Of a stretch of DNA of 8,236 nt, positions 4,622-8,236 are shown in pieces. Every line of letters begins with the position of its first letter. Position 1 is the first letter of the stretch. The position numbers were made by a program, and so were the translations under genes. Below the pieces are notes generated by a model that saw nothing but the letters and a program-made list of their open reading frames with translations, was not told the origin of the DNA and ran no database searches. Origin of the DNA: JABIDZ01 sp964402905 (GTDB lineage: Archaea > Iainarchaeota > Iainarchaeia > Iainarchaeales > JAAZKV01); the NCBI GenBank assembly GCA_964402905.1, contig CAYODU010000029.1, positions 1 through 8,236 of the forward strand, in the 5' to 3' direction.

Positions 4622-5214
4622 TTTTTATTCCAAAAGGAGAACGCACAATTTGTAGGACAAAGAAAATTAAAAATTTTCTGGATCCAGAAAACACACGTTT
4701 TCTAGGACATATTAAGGCAAAACTTTGCTTGTCCTTTAAAATAATAATTTTAATTGAACATTTTGGTGATTTTTTGAAAATAGAAAAAGTAACTTTAAAA
4801 GATGCGAAAGTAATTAATGAAGTAATAAATGAGTATTTTCCATACACTTTTTTTACAGTTGAAGATATTTCGGACAAGATTGGAGAAGAAAATTTTTTTA
4901 TTATAAAAGCGCATCAGAGAAATATTTTTCTTGGTTTTGCTGAAGTTGAGTTTTTCAAGGAAAAAAATGAGGCGCGTCTGAATGCAATTTTTGTTGAGAG
5001 TGCGTGGCGTGGGCAGAAAGTTGCAACAAAAATTGTCAAGAAAATAATTCATGAGTGTAAAAGAAAAAGAATTCACAGACTTTTTTTGCTTGTGAAAGAA
5101 TCTAATTTGGCTGCAAAAAAGCTCTATAAAAATGCCGGTTTTGAATTTGAAAAAATTCATAACAAAATAATTGAGGGAAGTAAAATAGAGGTTTGGGTAA
5201 CCAAACTCAAATAA
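4618..5214 (+). CDS. GNAT-family N-acetyltransferase
   Basis: The C-terminal ~146 residues form a GNAT fold: KIEKVTLKDAKVINEVI (strand 1/helix 1), FLGFAEVEF (strand), ARLNAIFVESAWRG (strand 4), the acetyl-CoA phosphate-binding loop RGQKVATKIV (R-x2-x-x-A/G type, about residues 133-142) and ESNLAAKKLYKNAGFEF, the typical C-terminal 'N..a..lYek.GFe' signature. It likely transfers acetyl from acetyl-CoA to an amine, possibly a protein N-terminus or small molecule; the substrate is unknown. The start is ambiguous. ATG 4618 overlaps the PIN stop (ATGA) and adds ~52 residues with no GNAT match. TTG 4774, just after GGTGAT, gives exactly a 146-aa domain. The extension is free of stops despite high A+T, so I keep 4618. 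Confidence 0.75.
   Translation: MIFIPKGERTICRTKKIKNFLDPENTRFLGHIKAKLCLSFKIIILIEHFGDFLKIEKVTLKDAKVINEVINEYFPYTFFTVEDISDKIGEENFFIIKAHQRNIFLGFAEVEFFKEKNEARLNAIFVESAWRGQKVATKIVKKIIHECKRKRIHRLFLLVKESNLAAKKLYKNAGFEFEKIHNKIIEGSKIEVWVTKLK
4705..4734 (+). other. Hairpin inside the GNAT 5' extension
   Basis: GGAC (4705-4708) pairs with GTCC (4731-4734). An inner stem, AAG-G-CAA (4714-4720) with TTGCTT (4725-4730), closes an AACT loop with one bulged G. TTTAAAATAATAATTTT follows directly. It could be a terminator of the upstream genes followed by a TATA-like box (about 4735-4741) for a shorter GNAT transcript, or chance structure in coding sequence. Confidence 0.35.
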
Positions 5215-5219
5215 TTCTT

Positions 5220-5226
5220 AAAAAAA
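5220..5226 (-). terminator. T7 terminator of tRNA-Pro
   Basis: Directly after the tRNA discriminator base the minus strand has seven T in a row, the usual archaeal T-tract terminator for a short RNA gene. It lies just beyond the convergent GNAT stop codon. Confidence 0.55.
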
Positions 5227-5299
5227 TGGGGCATCGAGGATTTGAACCCCGGTTTGACGCTCCCAAAGCGCCGGTCCTACCAGGCTAGACTAATGCCCC
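5227..5299 (-). tRNA. tRNA-Pro(TGG)
   Basis: The 73-nt minus-strand cloverleaf has a 7-bp acceptor stem GGGGCAT/ATGCCCC, a D arm with CCTGGTA, and an anticodon stem GGCGC/GCGTC around the loop TTTGGGA, giving anticodon TGG (proline, codon CCA/CCN). The T stem is CGGGG/CCTCG with loop TTCAAAT. G follows the anticodon, as in tRNA-Pro. The discriminator is A. CCA is not encoded, so it is added after transcription. No intron is seen, so the nearby EndA is not needed for this tRNA. Confidence 0.95.
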
Positions 5300-5330
5300 T
5301 GATTTATATAGAAAAGTTCAAGTAAATTGT

Positions 5331-5338
5331 TTTTAAAA
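5331..5338 (-). promoter_or_regulatory. TATA box of tRNA-Pro
   Basis: TTTTAAAA is centred ~35 bp upstream of the tRNA 5' end, predicting a start near 5308 and a short leader removed by RNase P. TATATAAATC at 5310-5301 is closer but too near the tRNA to act as its TATA box. Confidence 0.4.
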
Positions 5339-5371
5339 GTTCCCCTTTGCTTTAAACAGCTGTCTTTTCAA

Positions 5372-5809
5372 CTATTTACTAACAGGCTTTTTTTTGTCTC
5401 TTATTTCCTTTTGACTTTTTATTATTGCATATGCTAAGTAAATAAGAAAGAGAATATTTCTTGAGAAAAGATCAAGTGAACCGAAAATCGCAAGTAATGC
5501 AAAAATTGTTATTGATGAGATAATCCATTCCTTTTTTTCTAATTTAAGAATTCCTTTGCTGAATACTATATATGCAAGAATAACAATTATTCCTACAAGC
5601 AAAGAATTTATCCCTGCAAAGTTTAGTATAAAACCGATTAGAACTGGCGGCAGAAGTAGTTCCACTGTTTTCTCAGCGGGTTTTTCTACACTACTACGTA
5701 CTCCAAAATAAGTGAAGATAAATAGAAATGCGAATAAGGAAAAGAAACCGATTAATCCGCCAGAAAATAAATCGAAGCGTGCAAAATATTCTAGTAATGG
5801 AATTGCCAT
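5372..5809 (-). CDS. Small polytopic membrane protein, unknown function
   Basis: This 145-aa protein has about four to five hydrophobic helices: roughly residues 16-36, 50-65, 67-87, 95-111 and 118-131. Short charged loops separate them (VRSSVEKPAEK, KLEKKEW), and a Lys-rich C-terminal tail (KSQKEIRDKKKPVSK) is probably cytoplasmic. The family is not recognised. It has no visible enzyme motif and no signal peptide other than helix 1. It is divergent from the KaiC-like ATPase gene and appears to share its palindromic TATA box, so the two may be co-expressed. The stop is TAG at 5372. GGTGA lies only 1 nt before the ATG, too close to act as a normal Shine-Dalgarno, so translation probably starts near the 5' end of a short leader. 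Confidence 0.6.
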   Translation of the reverse strand: MAIPLLEYFARFDLFSGGLIGFFSLFAFLFIFTYFGVRSSVEKPAEKTVELLLPPVLIGFILNFAGINSLLVGIIVILAYIVFSKGILKLEKKEWIISSITIFALLAIFGSLDLFSRNILFLIYLAYAIIKSQKEIRDKKKPVSK

Positions 5810-5838
5810 TTCACCACTAATATCTTATTGATAGACGC

Positions 5839-5846
5839 ATTTAAAT
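5839..5846. promoter_or_regulatory. Palindromic TATA box shared by a divergent gene pair
   Basis: ATTTAAAT is a perfect palindrome centred at 5842.5. The two divergent start codons lie almost symmetrically, at 5809 (minus) and 5877 (plus), each ~34 bp from the centre. In both directions this predicts a transcript starting about 8 nt before the ATG. No other TATA-like box is visible between the genes. Confidence 0.6.
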
Positions 5847-5876
5847 ACTTTTTAATCATTATTTTTGTTGGTTAGG

Positions 5877-6806
5877 ATGAGCGAAGAAAATGTTTTTGAA
5901 CCTGCCTCAGAAGAGGGAATAAAAATAGTTAGTGCTCCGGAGCAGAAAAAAAGTGAGGCTTCAGAAGAAGATTTTGTTGCACCCGAAAGAGAAATCTCTT
6001 CTGAGAAAGAGCAAGTGGTGGAAAAAGTTTCATCTGTTGATGCTGGTGTGTCAGATGAAAAAGATTTGCTTGCTGGTGTTAATGCCGTAAATGATGATAA
6101 TTCTTCTGATGACAAGCGAGTTGCTACAGGGATAAGGGGTTTTGATGAACTAATTAGCGGGGGATTCGAAAAAAATTCTATTGTTCTTTTAGTTGGTTCT
6201 GCAGGAACAGGAAAAACTCTTTTTAGTATGCAGTTTTTATTTGAGGGGGTAAAACAGTTTGGTGAGCCCGGGGTATTTATTTCATTTGAAGAAGAAAGAG
6301 ATTCATTATACAAACATGCTCTTCAATTTGGATGGGATTTTGAATCAATGGAAAAAGAAAATAAATTCAAATTGCTTTACTTCAAACCGCACCAAGTAAC
6401 AGCTATTCTTGAAGAAGGCGGTGGACAAATAAGAGATGCTTTGAAATCAATTGGAGCAAAAAGAGTTGTAATTGATTCCATAACAGCTTATGGATTATTG
6501 TTTCATGATGAATATAAGCGTCGTGAAAAAGTTCTTGAATTTTTTAATCTTTTGAGTAAGTGGGGAGTAACAGCATTGGTTATTGCAGAGGACTCTCCAG
6601 CAGATGTTGAAAAAGAAGAGGGGAGCATTGGTTTTATCAGCGATGCAGTGATATCAATGTACTACCAACACGATGAAGAAAAAGGTATTAGGGTTCATTC
6701 TCTTGAAGTTCTAAAAATGCGCGGAACAAGGCACACCAATAAATTGTGTGCAATTAATTTTGAAAAAGATGGTATAACAGTTTATCCTGATGTTGAAGTG
6801 TTCTAA
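5877..6806 (+). CDS. KaiC/RAD55-like RecA-superfamily ATPase with acidic N-terminal tail
   Basis: The 309-aa protein carries one RecA-type ATPase core: RVATGIRGFDELISGGF entry (residues 81-97), Walker A GSAGTGKT (107-114), the KaiC-type catalytic glutamates SFEEERDSLY (136-145), Walker B RVVIDSI (196-202) and the LKMRGTRH motif (279-286) typical of archaeal KaiC-like and GvpD/RAD55 ATPases. Such proteins form oligomeric ATPases used in signalling; here the target is unknown. The first ~80 residues are disordered-looking and highly acidic (Glu/Ser/Asp-rich), an addition not found in minimal family members. I chose ATG 5877 (MSEEN) because the frame opens earlier only through TTG codons and the TATA box predicts a start near 5869. 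It is monocistronic, followed by terminator-like sequence. Confidence 0.85.
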   Translation: MSEENVFEPASEEGIKIVSAPEQKKSEASEEDFVAPEREISSEKEQVVEKVSSVDAGVSDEKDLLAGVNAVNDDNSSDDKRVATGIRGFDELISGGFEKNSIVLLVGSAGTGKTLFSMQFLFEGVKQFGEPGVFISFEEERDSLYKHALQFGWDFESMEKENKFKLLYFKPHQVTAILEEGGGQIRDALKSIGAKRVVIDSITAYGLLFHDEYKRREKVLEFFNLLSKWGVTALVIAEDSPADVEKEEGSIGFISDAVISMYYQHDEEKGIRVHSLEVLKMRGTRHTNKLCAINFEKDGITVYPDVEVF

Positions 6807-6837
6807 TTAACATTGTTTTGAAAAAATACTATTTTTT

Positions 6838-6853
6838 AAAAAAGTGCTTTTTT
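6838..6853 (+). terminator. T-tract/near-palindrome after the KaiC-like gene
   Basis: AAAAAAGTGCTTTTTT is a near-perfect palindrome ending in six T, 31 bp after the stop codon. A second weak hairpin (ACCC 6868-6871 with GGGT 6884-6887) ends in another T-run. Both fit archaeal T-tract termination. Confidence 0.45.
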
Positions 6854-6886
6854 CTGAATTAGTTTTTACCCTAATAAAAAAATGGG

Positions 6887-6926
6887 TTTTTTAAACAGAA
6901 GATACAAATATTATAAAAAAAGGTGG
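6887..6926 (+). promoter_or_regulatory. TATA-like box and Shine-Dalgarno of the SIMPL-domain gene
   Basis: TTTTTTAAAC (6887-6896) is TATA-like and predicts a start near 6917. AGGTGG (6921-6926) is a Shine-Dalgarno 7 nt before ATG 6934. ATATTATAAA at 6908-6917 is a better AT box by sequence, but would place the start beyond the Shine-Dalgarno. Confidence 0.4.
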
Positions 6927-6933
6927 TTAGTTT

Positions 6934-7710
6934 ATGGTTGAAAAGAAAGAAAAGAATTTTCTTGGAATAGGAGTTCTTTTTGTCGGAGTAATAATTGTTC
7001 TGTTAGTCGGAGTGATTGCAGGGACAATGGTTAATCCTTCAAGCATTGAAGTTTTTTCAAGTGAAACAAAAGAGTATAGGACAATTAATGTTTCTGGAAC
7101 TGTAACAAAAAATGTTTCTCCTGATAAAGCAGAAATTGTCTTGAGTGCGCAAACAATAGATGTATCTGCACAGGATAGCCAGTCACAGAATGCAGTTATT
7201 TCTGAGCAGATAAGAAATGCACTCAAAAATATTGGTTTGAGTGATAAAAGCATTCAGACAGTAAATTATTATGTCGGAGAAGAGCGGCAGTGGAATTCAA
7301 AGAACGGCAAGTATGACATAATAGGTTTTAGAACAACTAATACAATAAAAATAACTTTAACTGATTTAAGCATTACAGGGAAAGTTGTTGATGCTGCAGT
7401 GAGTGCAGGAGCAAATGATGTGAGTAGTATTGCTTTCACTTTGAGCGATGAAAAACAATTGCAGATGAAGAACGAAGCGCTAAGAGAAGCTTCACAAGCT
7501 GCAAAGCAAAAAGCTCAGAGTATTACTTCTTCAATAAATGTAGTACTTGGACAAGTAAAAACAATAAATGAAAATGCATATTATTACACACCAAATTATG
7601 TAACTTACAGTGCTATGGAAGATTCTTCAATGAAATCAGCAGAAACCCCCATAAACCCGAGTGATGTTTCTGTTACAGCAACAGTAAATATTGAATTTGA
7701 GTTACAATAA
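6934..7710 (+). CDS. Membrane-anchored SIMPL (DUF541, YggE-type) domain protein
   Basis: The 258-aa protein has a basic start (MVEKKEKNF), one membrane helix (about residues 11-31) and a large extracytoplasmic domain. From residue ~48 (YRTINVSGTVTKNVSPDKAEIVLS) it follows the SIMPL/DUF541 pattern: 'i.VsGeg.v.v.PD.A.i.l.v', then SEQIRNALKNIGLSDKSIQTVNY (the '..al...Gi...dI.T..y' segment), GFRTTNTIKITLTDL, VVDAAVSAGANDVSSIAFTLSDE and ALREASQAAKQKAQSI, ending VSVTATVNIEFEL. Bacterial YggE and Brucella BP26 belong to this family and form channel-like or ring assemblies on the cell surface; a stress role is reported for YggE. The precise archaeal role is unknown. AGGTGG upstream fixes the start. 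Confidence 0.85.
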   Translation: MVEKKEKNFLGIGVLFVGVIIVLLVGVIAGTMVNPSSIEVFSSETKEYRTINVSGTVTKNVSPDKAEIVLSAQTIDVSAQDSQSQNAVISEQIRNALKNIGLSDKSIQTVNYYVGEERQWNSKNGKYDIIGFRTTNTIKITLTDLSITGKVVDAAVSAGANDVSSIAFTLSDEKQLQMKNEALREASQAAKQKAQSITSSINVVLGQVKTINENAYYYTPNYVTYSAMEDSSMKSAETPINPSDVSVTATVNIEFELQ

Positions 7711-7721
7711 ATATAAAATAT

Positions 7722-7758
7722 TTTTTTGCAGAGCATTGTTTTTTTGTTCTGCAAAAAA
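7722..7758. terminator. Perfect 11-bp hairpin between convergent genes
   Basis: TTTTTTGCAGA (7722-7732) is the exact reverse complement of TCTGCAAAAAA (7748-7758), around a 15-nt loop that itself holds seven T. It lies between the stops at 7710 (plus) and 7782 (minus), so it probably ends transcription from both sides. Confidence 0.65.
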
Positions 7759-7781
7759 TTCTTTTTCAAAAATTATCTTTT

Positions 7782-8048
7782 CTATTTAACAGCTTCTATT
7801 GATTCAACAAAAATATTTGAGTAATCATAGTACTTGTCGCACAACTGTTGTGCAGTTACAAGAACATTTTCTTCTATAGCATCCTTTACAGCAAAAAAAA
7901 TACAGGAATCATCATTCAGCCTTGTTTTGTTGCTGAAATAGTAAATGAATCTACCCAAATCTCTTTCAGTGTTATAAACGGATAGCATGCTTAGCGAATC
8001 AAAAATAATTGTTTTATTTGCATTGACTGTTTTTGAAAATTTCATCAT
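7782..8048 (-). CDS. Short protein resembling the Walker-B half of a RecA-like ATPase
   Basis: This 88-aa protein begins MMKFSKTVNANKTIIFDSLSMLSVYN. TIIFDSLS looks like Walker B and its following loop, and the next segment (ERDLGRFIYYFSNKTRL...CIFFAVKDAI...LCDKYYDYSNIF) resembles the second half of the RecA/KaiC-like ATPases of archaeal sensor proteins. There is no Walker A before it: the upstream 66 bp are non-coding and then mscL starts on the other strand. So it is either a genuine short protein using only this half of the fold or the remnant of a longer ATPase gene. The frame is intact. It converges on the SIMPL gene. No Shine-Dalgarno is visible; M1 and M2 are adjacent. Confidence 0.6.
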   Translation of the reverse strand: MMKFSKTVNANKTIIFDSLSMLSVYNTERDLGRFIYYFSNKTRLNDDSCIFFAVKDAIEENVLVTAQQLCDKYYDYSNIFVESIEAVK

Positions 8049-8114
8049 AAAACAAACAACAATTTACACATCAAGCAATAGAATTTACAAACGTTTCACT
8101 AAACCTTTAATAAA

Positions 8115-8236
8115 ATGAGCATAGGTAAAGAATTCAAGGAATTTGCTATGAAAGGCAACGTAGTTGATATGGCCGTGGGTATTATTATTGGTGCGGCTTT
8201 TGGCAAAATTGTCGCTTCGGTAGTTAACGACATTAT
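8115..8236 (+). CDS. mscL: Large-conductance mechanosensitive channel MscL, N-terminal end (partial)
   Basis: The 40 visible codons give MSIGKEFKEFAMKGNVVDMA followed by VGIIIGAAFGKIVASVVNDII, nearly the same as the start of bacterial MscL (MSIIKEFREFAMRGNVVD...). This covers the amphipathic S1 helix (residues ~2-12) and the first pore-lining transmembrane helix TM1 with its G/A-rich packing face. MscL is a homopentameric membrane channel that opens under tension to release solutes in osmotic downshock. The gene runs off the window end. The visible part seems richer in G+C than its neighbours, with codons such as GCC, GTG, TCG and AAC, which may reflect acquisition from bacteria. It is divergent from the short ATPase-like gene. 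No clear TATA or Shine-Dalgarno is seen upstream. Confidence 0.93.
   Translation, partial: MSIGKEFKEFAMKGNVVDMAVGIIIGAAFGKIVASVVNDI

Noticed and set aside
3886..5160. Minus-strand open frames opposite the PIN and GNAT genes
   Set aside because: Antisense to recognisable domains, with low-complexity Phe/Ser/Ile content and no start signals.
5301..5310. TATATAAATC as the tRNA-Pro TATA box
   Set aside because: Only ~7 bp from the tRNA 5' end, which would place the start inside the tRNA; TTTTAAAA at 5331-5338 fits better.
6091..6115. C/D-like boxes ATGATGA and CTGA
   Set aside because: They lie in the coding sequence for the Asp/Ser-rich tail of the KaiC-like protein (NDDNSSDD codons), lack the second box pair and the terminal stem.
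5852..6313. Minus-strand 153-aa Ser-rich frame
   Set aside because: Exact antisense of the acidic tail and Walker A region of the KaiC-like gene; Ser-rich because GAA/GAG codons are read as TTC/CTC and shifted frames.
6927..7253. Minus-strand 108-aa frame
   Set aside because: Antisense of the SIMPL-domain gene, which has a Shine-Dalgarno and a recognisable family pattern.

Overview
This AT-rich window reads as archaeal DNA. It has TATA boxes of the TTTAAATA type, several leaderless starts 25-28 bp from the box, a box C/D sRNA, a tRNA-intron endonuclease, a small histone-fold protein, a KaiC/RAD55-like ATPase and a tRNA gene without encoded CCA. Small, tightly spaced genes, many unrecognisable, suggest a DPANN-type archaeon (Woese-/Pacearchaeota or Diapherotrites-like). 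The lineage is an inference, not a proof.

Layout. 1-173: 3' end of a probable Nudix hydrolase. 185-1113: two small minus-strand genes (a four-helix membrane protein and a lipoprotein). Each has its own TATA box, and each ends inside a 52-bp repeat. A third, partial copy of that repeat is the 3' half of a complete box C/D guide RNA (1059-1113). 1265-1441: a 58-aa histone-fold gene with a strong Shine-Dalgarno. 1535-3266: a minus-strand four-gene operon, in transcription order a UspA-like protein, tRNA splicing endonuclease EndA, a 57-aa basic protein and a 185-aa unknown protein. 3355-5214: a plus-strand operon of a helical/HTH-like protein, a PIN-domain protein and a GNAT acetyltransferase. 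5227-5299: tRNA-Pro(TGG), minus strand. 5372-6806: a divergent pair (membrane protein / KaiC-like ATPase) around one palindromic TATA box. 6934-7710: a membrane-anchored SIMPL (YggE-type) protein. 7782-8048: a short protein resembling only the Walker-B half of a RecA-like ATPase. 8115-end: start of mscL.

How the genes may work together. Most of the window looks like housekeeping and stress-related genes in short operons: tRNA processing (EndA), RNA 2'-O-methylation guiding (C/D sRNA), chromatin (histone), osmotic protection (MscL) and an envelope protein (SIMPL). The least explained parts are the gene-plus-repeat units at 185-1113 and the helical protein/PIN pair at 3355-4621, which has a toxin-antitoxin-like layout but an unrecognised partner. 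No CRISPR array, insertion sequence or origin was seen.
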